Positions 37,701-44,462 of a stretch of 64,000 nucleotides of DNA are shown here, one piece after another (position 1 is the stretch's first letter; every line of letters starts with the position of its first letter). Where the stretch lies: the NCBI GenBank assembly GCA_030062745.1, contig CP099844.1:22196596-22260595 (forward strand). Direction: 5' to 3'. The position numbers were made by a program, and so were the translations under genes. The stretch comes from Capitulum mitella. Lineage: Eukaryota > Arthropoda > Thecostraca > Pollicipedomorpha > Pollicipedidae. A model generated the notes under the pieces. The model did not search any database and was not told the DNA's origin. It worked only from the letters and a program-made list of their open reading frames with translations.

Positions 37701-39808
37701 CCCTAACTCCCCGCAGCCACTCACTCGTGGTAGAAGAGCTTGCGCGTGGCCGGGTCCTGGAAGTTGGTCTGGTCGACGATGTCGCAGTAGTTGCGCAGCC
37801 GCTCCGGCAGCAGATGGTCGTGCGCGGTCAGGTGGCAGTTGACCAGGCACAGACTGACGCCCATCAGCGACAGCCGCAGCGCCACCGCGCCCTTGTTACC
37901 CTGTCGCCGCACGGATGACGCTCAGACGGGGTGACAGGGACGGTCACCCGTTGGCAGCAGGAGGCAGGGATGGTCACCCGTCAGCAGAAGGAGACAGGGA
38001 CGGTCACTCGCCAGCAGGAGACAGGGACGGTCACCCGTCAGCAGGAGACAGGGACGGTCACCCGCCAGCAGAAGGACGGAGCACAGTGCGATGGGGGTGA
38101 CAGGATGGAAGCGTAATTAAACAGACTGGTGTTGCTGATGCAAATCATGCTGAAGGATAACATGCTAAAAGCCAGGCCACCATGCGAATCTGGCGAGAAA
38201 TACCATGATGATATCAAACGCTGGTACCAAGGTCCTAAATGGCCAAAAAAGCCACCACACGTTACCAATGCGTTCATATTCATAACTGTCCGACATTCCT
38301 AACACGACAACACCTCGCGCCGTATGCAGGATATTTATCCCACAGTCCAACACAACTGTCGCCGCCGCTAGGGCCGGACACTCACCCACATGCCGCCCAG
38401 TCCGAGCCGGATGTACTTGTCCTCGACCTCCCTGACGCGGACCACGTGAGGCCGCAGCACGTAGACGGAGAGCACGATGCCCTGCAGGCGGACGGCCCGC
38501 AGTCGGACGTAGCCGCGAGGCGCCAGCGTCCGCCTACGGCCGCGGAGAAGCTCCAGTGGTCACGGTCCGGTCACGCACTCAAGTTTGGCGCAACGATCAA
38601 TAGATGGCACTGCGGCTGGCGAGGGAGACGAACGTGCGCCGGAAGAGGACGAGCATTCACACACTATTGATTTATGACCAAAACAGAATGTACGTAAGAC
38701 AAGACCAGAAGGACAGATATCAAAGTCTGTGAAGACAATATCAATAATAATGTGGCGATAATCATGATGATAAAAATAGCAGAACTCCAGCTAATACTTC
38801 TACATGCATTTTGTTACAAGTTTCTAATCATTTTGTTTAAAACAAGAGATTAATGCTTTTCAATGTAGAGGCCTTAACAATGAAATAAAAGGATAGAGCA
38901 AAATGCTTACCTTCAAAAACATATCAAACCATGCATATGCTTACTTGAACAAGGCTGCCCATGGATCATCGAAGAAGGAGTCGTAAACATAGTTTTGCGG
39001 TTGTGATTTCACCTCTTGACATCTGGAAAGCAACCGTGGGCACAAATCTTTTGTGGAAAAGGACTTATCCAGTATCCAAATTTTGCTGAATAAAGCTTTA
39101 TAGCTGCCACAACAAAACATCAAAAATTATTTCAAAAAACTCCAGTTACTGAGTGCAAGCATGCCAAGCAACTGTAAGAGCATATACCTCATTGCTATTT
39201 CACCTACCCAATGACATAAACATCTGGCTGGGTAGTTTCCTCTGTTCTGTTGTCAAATCCAAGAAGACGTCTAAGATTAATTCTTAGATCGGGAAAAACT
39301 GTGGCCACATTGTAAGTGACCACATATATCCTGCAAGAAGTCTCAGGTGAATTGGCATGATGACAGACACACAGCATCTGACATTGGCCTGGCCAGAGAT
39401 GGAACTGGATGCCAAGTTACCTATGACAAATGCTAATAAAGATATTGGTCTGAACAATAATGATGCAGTTTACAATAATGCTTGTAGCAATCACTGCACA
39501 CAAATCCAGTTCCTTTTCACAGAACACATTTTGATTGTCTGGTTCCATTTACATTGGGCAAAATGCAACATATACAAAGCTTAACACCATCATACAAGAC
39601 ATGCTTGTCACTTGTATGCAATTTGGTACACACCAAGCACTGTAATTAGCATTAAAAGCCCAAACAGGAAGCTTCATATTAAGAATTGCAGATAACAAGC
39701 CCTGGAAACTTGATTAACAATATTTTTTTAGGGATCTATGCAGTTGAACATAGCAGAGCATTTACTTTGTCTCAAACTACATTTAGGTACTTACTTCAGG
39801 TTTTCCAT
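17941..39808 (-). CDS. Inositol polyphosphate 5-phosphatase with SKICH domain (INPP5K/SKIP-like), 10 coding exons
   Basis: Predicted enzyme removing the 5-phosphate from phosphoinositides and soluble inositol phosphates; the vertebrate relative acts at the ER and plasma membrane in insulin/PI3K signalling. Exons joined on the minus strand: 39808-39795, 39330-39208, 39022-38945, 38533-38386, 37900-37725, 37247-37008, 36562-36409, 35992-35855, 19829-19712, 18269-17941. Every junction keeps phase and the total is 1518 bp (505 aa plus TAG; human INPP5K is about 448 aa). Catalytic domain about 5-311: TYNV (10-13), QEV with metal-binding Glu49, NCHL (142-145), signature WLGDLNFR (184-191), RRPAWTDRIL (261-270), SDHQPV (299-304). 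SKICH about 315-421, including DWIALFR and DEYVSYIW. A Glu/Pro-rich tail of about 85 residues follows. No long N-terminal extension, so INPP5K rather than INPP5J. The start is the first ATG of the exon-1 frame. Exon 7 uses a weak GTCGGC donor. An upstream 5'UTR exon is likely but not located. Confidence 0.9.
18270..19711 (-). other. Phosphatase intron 9, GC-rich
   Basis: Bounded by GTGAGG and GTTGCAG. 18560-19340 is strongly GC- and CpG-rich and open in opposing frames of about 200 codons (18754-19353 plus, 18593-19207 minus). These frames are dominated by Arg, Pro, Gly and Ala and carry no domain, so I regard them as compositional. Confidence 0.75.
19712..19829 (-). CDS. Phosphatase coding exon 9 (SKICH, middle)
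   Basis: 118 bp, aa 358-397, acceptor CCCGCAG, donor GTGAGG. It opens ADFASLDEYVSYIWAP, equivalent to the D(Y/E)YVSYxW segment of SKICH, exactly where exon 8 leaves off, and ends EDSVTMPG. It is 16 kb from exon 8, but the domain match and phase (0 in, 1 out) are exact. Confidence 0.9.
20030..20500. repeat. Degenerate minisatellite, about 30-45 bp units (GATACCATACCGGG...GGACACGGAGC)
   Basis: The words GATA(C/T)CATACCGGG, TCCGGACACGGAGC and GATATTATACCAxG recur about eight times in the same order with substitutions and missing pieces. Preceded at 19940-19990 by short palindromes around ACGTTATATAACGT. Confidence 0.65.
20979..21028. repeat. (TA)n microsatellite, about 50 bp
   Basis: Uninterrupted alternating AT. 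Confidence 0.97.
21977..22030. repeat. (TA)n microsatellite, about 54 bp
   Basis: Uninterrupted alternating AT. Confidence 0.97.
25498..26708. mobile_element. TTAA-flanked non-autonomous DNA transposon, family 1 copy A (piggyBac-type)
   Basis: A 1211-bp element between two TTAA tetranucleotides (25494-25497 and 26709-26712). Terminal inverted repeats: left CCCTATTCCCGGAGGG, right CCCTGCCGGGAATAGGG. Near each end is a GC hairpin-like string, GGGGGCGGATTCxGCCCCC. No open reading frame of note, so it depends on a transposase made elsewhere. TTAA target duplication with CCC-starting termini is typical of piggyBac. A second copy (44463-45667) matches end to end. A related repeat at about 41930-42240 lacks the insertion and aligns across the joined flanks. 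The interior carries a perfect DR1-like TGACCT-T-TGACCT (26046-26058) and an overlapping run of TGACCTTGACCTGACCTTG (26354-26372). Confidence 0.88.
27200..27245. repeat. (TA)n microsatellite, about 46 bp
   Basis: Uninterrupted alternating AT. Confidence 0.97.
27754..27805. repeat. (TA)n microsatellite, about 52 bp, in an AT-rich tract
   Basis: Alternating AT preceded by about 200 bp of TTAATAAA-rich DNA (27570-27750). Confidence 0.95.
27891..28121 (+). pseudogene. Fragment of a repetitive, probably transposon-derived arthropod protein
   Basis: An open frame of about 76 codons ending at a stop, with a possible acceptor (CATAG) near its start and no ATG. It contains NDNAERVV, HDQEQLQFLLQDIAEHR and FPDSKKTTL. 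From memory, the pattern ND-x-AER-x-V ... EEQ-x-QFLLQ-VV-x-x-HR ... PD recurs at the C-terminus of high-copy uncharacterised proteins in aphids and other arthropods, probably encoded by transposons. Only this C-terminal part is seen here. Family identity is tentative. Confidence 0.4.
28676..28735. repeat. (TA)n microsatellite, about 60 bp
   Basis: Uninterrupted alternating AT. Confidence 0.97.
29303..29475 (+). mobile_element. hAT-like MITE copy
   Basis: Starts CAGTGGCGCAGCCAGGATTT, a hAT-type terminus. It shares TTAAGGGG, a G-run, GTGACCTGAAATCATACGAAAA, GGGAAGAC and GCGGGCCTAAGGGGG with the copies at 30541-30698 (inverted) and 31862-31985. The right end is diverged. Confidence 0.65.
30541..30698 (-). 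mobile_element. hAT-like MITE copy, full length, inverted
   Basis: About 158 bp with inverted ends CATAGGCGTAGCC (left) and GGCTGCGTCCCTG (right). The reverse complement runs collinear with the copy at 29303-29475. The CAGNGGCGTAGC-type end is typical of invertebrate hAT families. It has no coding capacity. Confidence 0.7.
31862..31985 (+). mobile_element. hAT-like MITE copy, truncated
   Basis: GCGCAGCCTTAAGGGGTGAG, then TGACCTGAGATCATACGAAAA, GGGAGGACGATACG and GCAGGCCTACGGGGGCCC, collinear with 29303-29475. The left terminus is eroded. Confidence 0.6.
32551..32660. repeat. Interstitial arthropod-type telomeric array (TTAGG)11-(CTAGG)8-(TTAGG)3
   Basis: Twenty-two perfect pentamers in one frame: eleven TTAGG (32551-32605), eight CTAGG (32606-32645), three TTAGG (32646-32660). 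Degenerate GGTTAG-like words precede it from 32505. TTAGG is the ancestral arthropod telomere repeat. The site is inside intron 8 of a gene, so this is an interstitial telomeric sequence, not a chromosome end. Confidence 0.93.
32800..32905. repeat. (TTA)n/(TTG)n-rich microsatellite tract
   Basis: Interrupted TTATTATTATTGTTG runs in a T-rich stretch that begins just after the telomere-type array. Long plus-strand open frames here are repeat translation. Confidence 0.85.
33491..33562 (+). tRNA. tRNA-Glu (anticodon CTC)
   Basis: A 72-nt cloverleaf. Acceptor TCCCGCA pairs with TGCGGGA, discriminator A33562. The anticodon stem CACGG/CCGTG closes a 7-nt loop CTCTCAC with anticodon CTC at 33524-33526. 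The T arm CCGGG/CCCGG encloses TTCGATT. Box A is TGGTCTAGTGG and box B GGTTCGATTCC, both consensus. A T5 pol III terminator follows at about 33566-33570. There is no intron and no encoded CCA, as usual in eukaryotes. All stems pair, so it is probably functional. It lies in intron 8 of the phosphatase gene on the opposite strand. Confidence 0.97.
34240..34408. mobile_element. hAT-like MITE (GGCGCGGGAA ends)
   Basis: Left end AAGGCGCGGGAAGCGGGGG and right end GAGTTCCCGCGCCCCTGG form inverted repeats about 165 bp apart. The interior (CCCCCGAACTTTTTT...AATGCTTCTTTGCC) matches 41255-41412 in order, and 47648-47700 looks like a fragment of the same family. Confidence 0.6.
35470..35610. repeat. AT-rich low-complexity tract
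   Basis: ATT/TTA/ATA-rich, nearly free of G and C for about 140 bp, within intron 8 and about 250 bp from exon 8. Confidence 0.85.
35855..35992 (-). CDS. Phosphatase coding exon 8 (start of SKICH)
   Basis: 138 bp, 46 codons, aa 312-357, phase 0 at both ends, acceptor TTTGCAG, donor GTAAGC. It encodes the first half of the SKICH domain, ending SGWDWIALFR; the W-D-W-I-x-L-(Y/F) core is diagnostic for SKICH in INPP5K, INPP5J and CALCOCO/TAX1BP1 proteins. Confidence 0.9.
35993..36408 (-). other. Phosphatase intron 7
   Basis: Bounded by GTCGGC and TTTGCAG. No feature recognised inside. Confidence 0.8.
36409..36562 (-). CDS. Phosphatase coding exon 7 (catalytic signature 2)
   Basis: 154 bp, aa 260-311, acceptor GGACAG. 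It contains RRPAWTDRILYK, the second signature (xPxWxDRxL) with the catalytic Asp, and SDHQPVSAEF with the conserved SDH. The donor is AAG/GTCGGC, a weak site. If unspliced, translation continues eight codons and stops at TGA, giving a phosphatase without SKICH. Confidence 0.92.
36557..36756. repeat. Exon-7 acceptor duplicated 180 bp upstream
   Basis: The 20-bp string starting CGGCGGCTGTCC is present at 36557-36576, where it spans the intron/exon-7 border, and again at 36737-36756 inside intron 6. The copy brings along the acceptor TTGGACAG and the first six exon bases, creating a decoy acceptor. Flanking segments (CTCCCGCGCxCGAGA) are also shared, so the duplicated block is larger than 20 bp but diverged. 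Confidence 0.8.
36890..37007. repeat. Intron-6 tandem repeat of about 17 bp that repeats the splice donor
   Basis: Six units of GCGGCTCACGGCCGGAC (plus strand) abut exon 6. On the transcribed minus strand each unit carries GTGAGC (GTGAGCTG in one), the same hexamer as the real exon-6 donor at 37002-37007. The real site differs by its AAAG context on the exon side; the decoys are preceded by GCC. Confidence 0.88.
37008..37247 (-). CDS. Phosphatase coding exon 6 (catalytic signature 1)
   Basis: 240 bp, aa 180-260, acceptor CGCCAG, donor GTGAGC. It contains IWLGDLNFRL, the first 5-phosphatase signature with the metal-coordinating Asp and Asn, and ends PTITFKPTYKL...SEYAE, the conserved F.PTYK segment. 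Its donor is the first unit of a tandem repeat that extends into the intron (36890-37007). Confidence 0.95.
37270..37460. repeat. Degenerate intron-5 repeat (GACACACGCGGTCC)
   Basis: Words such as GGACACxCGCGGTCC and CGGACACGTGCGGTCC recur at irregular spacing of about 30-65 bp between exons 5 and 6. An old, decayed minisatellite. Confidence 0.5.
37725..37900 (-). CDS. Phosphatase coding exon 5
   Basis: 176 bp, aa 122-180, acceptor GACAG, donor GTGAGT. It begins GNKGAVALRL, the invariant GNKGxV motif, and includes LVNCHLTAHD, whose His is a catalytic residue of the fold. The last codon (Asp180) is split with exon 6. Confidence 0.95.
37901..38385 (-). other. Phosphatase intron 4 with minisatellite
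   Basis: Bounded by GTGAGT and ACAG. Most of it is the 27-30-bp minisatellite listed separately; the remainder has no feature. Confidence 0.85.
37934..38080. repeat. Intronic minisatellite, about five 27-30-bp units
   Basis: Units read ACAGGGACGGTCACCCG followed by xxCAGCAGxAGG. The five copies differ mainly by 1-3-bp indels and single substitutions. It starts about 34 bp from the exon-5 boundary. Confidence 0.9.
38386..38533 (-). CDS. Phosphatase coding exon 4
   Basis: 148 bp, aa 72-121, acceptor CCGTAG, donor GTGAGT. It encodes GYVRLRAVRLQGIVLSVYV, the conserved RxQG(I/M)xLLVF strand, and ends GLGGMW directly before GNKGAV. Codon use switches sharply to GC-rich here relative to exons 1-3. 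Confidence 0.93.
38945..39022 (-). CDS. Phosphatase coding exon 3
   Basis: 78 bp, aa 46-72, acceptor TTCCAG, donor GTAAGC. It contains CQEVKSQ, where the Glu is the expected Mg-binding residue, and ends FFDDPWAALFK, matching the conserved (F)DDPW/DSW segment of the family. The residue before QE is Cys rather than the common Leu/Phe/Met. Confidence 0.92.
39208..39330 (-). CDS. Phosphatase coding exon 2
   Basis: 123 bp, aa 5-46, acceptor TTGCAG, donor GTAGGT. It opens with IYVVTYNV, the conserved N-terminal strand of 5-phosphatases (usually TWNV; here Trp is replaced by Tyr), and ends with PDVYVIG just before the QEV motif. Codon choice is AT-rich, unlike exons 4-10. Confidence 0.9.
39795..39808 (-). 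CDS. Phosphatase coding exon 1 (initiator Met)
   Basis: Encodes Met-Glu-Asn-Leu and two bases of Lys5. The donor is a consensus GTAAGT. The frame stays open upstream of the ATG to a possible acceptor (CTTTAG, about 24 bp further up), so the ATG probably sits in an exon that also carries 5'UTR. The exon lies in the CpG-free block. Support is the phase match with exon 2 and a start position close to that of vertebrate INPP5K. Confidence 0.72.
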
Positions 39809-40694
39809 GTGAATGTAAGATGAATGTTTCTGATCTAAAGCAGGTAGACAGCCCTAATACACCTGGTGGAAGCTTAAATCATTATAAGGCACAAACATCA
39901 ACAAACACCAGCAATGGACAGCCTCTGAGCATTACTTGCAGTGGGTGGGAAACAGAAAATCCCTTGCATTATATAGCTAGAAACACAAAATTTTCAGGAT
40001 AGGTGACATCTATACTTAAATCTGTTACATCATTATTAAATGCTGCTGAAATGCTGCACTGCCATTACCATTACCATTAGGTTGCATCTAGATTTTGACA
40101 CTCTAGGCTAATACCTTTTGAGTCAAATAAGGAAAGATTCCTAAATTTGGTGAATTTGACAGCTCTGTTTTTGGACCTGTCATCTTGACCATGACAAGGT
40201 AGAGAAAATCAGGCTGGATTTTTTTGTCTGGATGTGACAGTTTGGATCAATTTGGAAATGACTAGATCACATCAAACAAACCACACATATCTAGGCCATG
40301 TAGGTACCATAAAGCTACAGTCAAATCAGCTAAAGGTACATTTCTGCCTGACAAAATCCCAAACAATCCTTTGTATGATTGCCACTAATTTGCATAATTC
40401 AGTTAGGTTACCATACCTGCTTCTCACTGAATGAAGACAGTCATATGCTTACAGTTAGGAATTTGTGAACATGGTAATAATGCAGATTTTGATGGAGGTG
40501 CAGGACCAGAGTTTGGGAATATAAAATGCATTTAGGAGACAGATTATTGGCATTCCTGAAGACCAGAAAACAATGCCTTTTCCAACCCTGCCCCTCAGCC
40601 AAGAAGTTTACACCAGACATTTGGCAGTTTTGCAGAAGACAGAAATGATCATGCATATATATGCTACAAATAAGAAATGTACATTTTTCCTGGC

Positions 40695-40830
40695 ATTTAA
40701 TATGAGGCCAGTTACATGACAATGCTGCCTTTTCTTGTAAATTTTGTCATATGCCAGTGGCATGTTACAAATTTGATATTTGGACCTCCTCCCTTCCTGA
40801 GGAAAATGCTGACTTTGAGTCTCATGTTAA
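40695..40830. repeat. Dispersed repeat copy with decayed CpGs
   Basis: Matches 42378-42495 in order: ATATGAGGxCAGTTAC, TGCxGCCTTTTCTT, TTxxCATxTGCCAxTGGCAT, GACAAA/TACAAA, CCTCCC. Where the other copy has CCGCC and TTCGCC, this one has CTGCC and TTTGTC, that is CpG to TpG changes. Confidence 0.7.
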
Positions 40831-40849
40831 GCCTTTGCTGAACATTTCG

Positions 40850-41250
40850 GCCTGGAAAATTATAGTCTGAGGTTTTCAAACAGCAGCAACTCCCTCCCAG
40901 CACTCTCAAGGAATGCAAGTTAATCCCGCCCATTCCATCAACTGCTTTGAACCGATGAATGCATCGAGGTCTGATAGCTCTACAACAGGAAGATACATTT
41001 CACGACATTTATTCACCGGACAGTAAGCTTTAAATTGTTTACGAGTGTAGGAAATCAGGCAACTATTCCACTTAAAATTATATGGGTGCTCAGTACCCTC
41101 TGCCCAGGCTTTTCACGCAAGCGTACGGCCCTATCCGCATTCGTTGTGCCGCTCTGAGGAAGGTTTCCAAGTTGTTGTGCGCCAAAAATGCAATTTATGC
41201 GTCAATAATTGACCCTGTAGTGACGGAGCAAAGCATAGTAAAGCTCCAGC
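40850..41250. other. Probable upstream flank of the phosphatase gene
   Basis: CpG returns from 40848 onward. No TATA box or recognisable initiator stands out on the minus strand. No other gene seen. Confidence 0.4.
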
Positions 41251-41254
41251 AAGA

Positions 41255-41412
41255 ACGCGGGAAGCGGAGGGATGGGGAGAAAGGAGGGGGACGCGGGCCC
41301 CAACTTTTCTGGAATTTGGCACTTATCTCTTGGGCGTTGATGGAAAGAATTGACCCAGAATGTTTCTTTGCCCCCCACTCCATCAGCTGTGTAGAGTTCC
41401 AGTGCCCCTGAG
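41255..41412. mobile_element. hAT-like MITE, copy related to 34240-34408
   Basis: GCGGGAAGCGGAGGGATGG, GGGCCCCAACTTTTxTGGAATTT, GAATGTTTCTTTGCCCCCC and AGAGTTCCAGTGCCCCTGA follow the order of the 34.3-kb copy. Confidence 0.55.
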
Positions 41413-41499
41413 CCCCAAAATCCGACGCTGATAATGTCCAAGCAGTCCAGATGTCGTCATACCAAAACGGAAATGACCAATCATATGTTGATAAGTTCA

Positions 41500-41855
41500 C
41501 AGACAGGGGTGTTGATTTGTATTCTTTTGAGAGGGCCCTGGCCCACCCAATGTTGATTTGGGCCCATCCAATGTTGGTTTGGGCCCAACCAATATTTTCT
41601 GTCATTTTTAAAGGTAAATGAATAATGATAACAAAAAGAACAGCCGCAATGGATAAGAGATGGAAAGAAAGTAAACAATAAAATCCAAAGCGATGTATCT
41701 ATCTATATTTCTGTCTTCTATCTATATATATCTACATACATGGGGGTAAACGCAATTTTTACTCCATAAATGGTAGCAAAAAAAACTGTAAATTTTCGCT
41801 GGTCAAAATAGAGTAGGCTAAGTCCATTGAGAAACCCACTTTTGGGGGAGGTTGG
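41500..41855 (+). repeat. Dispersed repeat family, copy 1
   Basis: About 355 bp beginning GGGGTGTTGATTTGTATTCTTTTGAG and ending GAGAAACCCACTTTTGGGGGAGG. Collinear with 43845-44205, with a diverged third relative at 61245-61520. It includes GGGCCCTGGCCCACCCAAT, AACAGCCGCAATGGATAAxAGAT, and a short (TATC)n stretch. Confidence 0.75.
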
Positions 41856-41929
41856 GTAGTCGGGCCCTCGGCTCGGTACCCCAGTCATTTACAGAAATCG
41901 ACGCTTCTGCTCACAGATATCATGCAAAG

Positions 41930-42240
41930 CGCATTTTTTGTCGTTTGACCTCGATATCACCTTGTGACCTGACCTCAGATCAATCAAACCATTTTCTACA
42001 TTTTTTAGTTGGTTATCTATGCACCCATAAAAAGTTTGAAAGTCTGTCCTTACAACAATATTCATGGTAGCAGTTTGAAGTTTACGCTAAAACTACCATT
42101 TCTGAAAACCATGAGCTTACTTTAACCCGTTCCAGCTTGGTGATCCTGAAAGACCTTGATATTTTTTAACATCAAAAGATTTGTTATTGAATCTAATACA
42201 GCTGTGCCAAAGCTGGTGCGGCTGCGCCCGGAGACGTAAC
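41930..42240 (+). repeat. Copy of the repeat that hosts TTAA element 1A (empty site)
   Basis: Aligns to the sequence on both sides of the 25498-26708 element: left part TTTAGTTGGTTATCTxTGxA...AAAGTCTGTC, then TGATCCTGAAAGACCTTGA, where the filled copy has TGATCC-TTAA-element-TTAA-AGATCTTGGA, then CAGCTGTxCCAAAxxTGGTGCGGCTG. The insertion point corresponds to 42147-42150 (TGAA, a one-base change from TTAA). Confidence 0.75.
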
Positions 42241-42499
42241 CAAGGGAGGCCATGGAGTCATGCCCCCCCCGAGCCAAACGGTCTGCACTAAATATATAGC
42301 GATTTCGCGTGAATACGTAATAGAGATCATATAGGTATATGTTGCAAATCCAAACACCATATCTATTCCAGCTGATTAAATATGAGGTCAGTTACCTCAA
42401 TTTGCCGCCTTTTCTTATGAATTTCGCCATTTGCCAATGGCATATGACAAAATTGGACATTTGCCCCCCTCCCCCAAGGCAGTCCTGGCTACGTGCCTG

Positions 42500-43844
42500 G
42501 CTGCGCCGTACCATTTGGAACCTTTTCGGGAAGACCTAAAGGGGTCAAATTGAGCCTCCCACCTAGGCGCGTGTTAAAGGTCCTTTTGCGCCGTCTGTAA
42601 GGCGTTTGTGTAAGTTACGCTAGAGCGTATGAATCAATCAATGACGGAGCGGAGAGTGTTGTGTTCCTTTAGGAGAGAACAGTGAATGCAGATGCATGTA
42701 CTGTGGACTCCTGCGCCGCTACGCACGGGGCCAATATGAGTTATCACGTTGGAGGCCACAAATGGCGCAACTTATACGAGTGTTTTTCATGCTTCTCTTG
42801 TTTCGCGAATACATTGCAAAGACCGCACCTGTCACCAGTCCCCACCAGGGGCACACGGTTACATCCTTCGAGAGGGCATAACTCTCCTGCCCCGTGTCCA
42901 CTCTGAGGACGTCCCGCAGCGGAACATGGCGATACTATGCAGTATAGTACGTTCGTATATATGTATGTATGTAGTACGTTCGCACACCATTGACGCTGCA
43001 CACCAGACCACGAGTGAGTCCGCGCTAACATCGCCATGCGCGTCAATACGATTTCAGGCGGATTTTGCTCTTTTTCGAGTCACTCAGGATGCCCTTTTCG
43101 CTGGAACAGTGTCAGGGATGGAGCCAGACATGTTTTAAGGGAGGGGTGATTGGAGCCTCCTTTGAGAGCCGAAGAGCTCTTTCTGCAGGCCCTTTGTTTT
43201 CTTTTCCTTTCTTCCCATGATTTGCGGGACTAAATTTTATGTTCACTTGCATCGGAAGTGCTTTGAACACTCGGAGAAAGGGTCAATGGCCCCTTAACTG
43301 TCGCCAGGTGTGGGTCCAAGGGGAGGCGATGGGGGCGATCGCCCCCCCCCCCCACGAGGCCTGTGAGGGGGTCCACGAGAGGTGCCCCGAAGGGGCCTCT
43401 CTAGGGCCGGCCACGGAGGGGCCCTCTGAGAATCACACGGGGCCCCGTGTGAGCTTCACTGTGAAAATGTGACGGATTCTCCACGCAGTCAGGGGGCCTC
43501 TGAGAGGGTTAGATGACCCCTGAGACGCATAAAAGGGCCCCTGAAGCTCCCAAAGCGCCCCTGAGACCATAACAGAGGCCTAACACGGCAGGTAGCCCTT
43601 GAGAAGAGTCACAGGACCCCTCAGACGGCCAAGATAAGGACTTGGTCTCCAGGACGGCACAAGGACTCCTGGAAGTAGGGGCCCCGAATGAGTTCCACTG
43701 ACCTGTGTGAAAAGCTGTAGGTGTTTGATATAGTCAGACCTAGCTAACACGTCACGTCGTTATAACGTTGTGACAAGGTTGTATTTTGGTAATCGAAAAT
43801 CTTACGTTGCCAAAACGTCGTGACAACGTTGTGAACGATGTTAT
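42500..43844. other. Unassigned intergenic DNA with transposon remnants
   Basis: Degenerate hAT-like ends (CAGGGATGGAGCCAGACAT near 43116) and G/C-run-rich debris (43330-43480). A short ATGTATGTATGTA-type repeat lies at 42960-42975. No gene seen. Confidence 0.5.
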
Positions 43845-44205
43845 CAGGGATGTCGGTCTGTATTCTTTCGAGGGGGCCCTGGCCCACCCAGTGTTGATTT
43901 GGGCCCCTCCAATGTTAGTTTGGTCCCCTCCAATACTTTCTGCTACTTTTAAAGGGCATTGGCAAAAATGACGAAAGAAACGGCCGCAGTCGATAAAAGA
44001 TAGCCGGAAAGTATAGAATAAGGCATAAAGTGATGTATCTATCTATTTTCTGTGTTATACATATGTACATGTATATCTATATACATGGGATACATGGGAT
44101 TTATATGCGATTTTTTGCTTAAAAAGTAGTAACAAATAACTCAAAAATTTCCACTGATCACAATACAGTGGACATCCATTGAGAAACCCACATCTGGGGG
44201 AGGTT
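43845..44205 (+). repeat. Dispersed repeat family, copy 2
   Basis: Collinear with 41500-41855: GTCGGTCTGTATTCTTTCGAG, GGGCCCTGGCCCACCCAGT, ACGGCCGCAGTCGATAAAAG, ATGTATCTATCTATTTTCTGTG, GAGAAACCCACATCTGGGGGAGG. Confidence 0.75.
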
Positions 44206-44252
44206 AGGTCTCGAGAACTACACTCGAGATTTCGAGATCTCGAGATCGAGAT

Positions 44253-44462
44253 CTAATTTGCCAAAGAGGAGTCCAGACAAACCAAAACCTCCTCAAAATC
44301 GAAAAGTCCTGGAATCTCGGCCACTTTATTCCCGAGTTGCAGATTATTTTTGCTTTCGTTTTTTGGTCCATAAAAAGTAAAATATTTAGTCCAAGGGGAA
44401 AGGAGCATGGCCTCTTTGCCACCGCTTGGCTACGCCTCTGATGTGAAGTGGTATTTGTTTAA
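44253..44462. repeat. Fragment of a hAT-like element, almost identical to 61803-62012
   Basis: About 208 bp with only two differences I can see from the copy at 61803-62012. The right terminus GGCTACGCCTCTG is intact; the left one is replaced by a CTCGAGATCTCGAG-type simple sequence. The shared block runs on to TTTGTTTAA, where TTAA element 1B begins in this copy. Confidence 0.85.

Larger units (their letters stand above)
39292..40847. promoter_or_regulatory. CpG-free block over the 5' end of the phosphatase gene
   Basis: Reading every base, I find no CG dinucleotide from 39292 to 40847 (about 1556 bp), while TG and CA are abundant. CpG is frequent on both outer sides, for example above 40920 and in exons 4-10. 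Depletion is partial further into the gene (38700-39290, a few CpGs, mainly in exon 3). In invertebrates with mosaic methylation, the 5' part of broadly transcribed genes is methylated in the germline and loses CpG. The upper edge near 40850-40925 may therefore mark the neighbourhood of the transcription start. The gap is seen directly; the cause is inferred. Confidence 0.8.
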
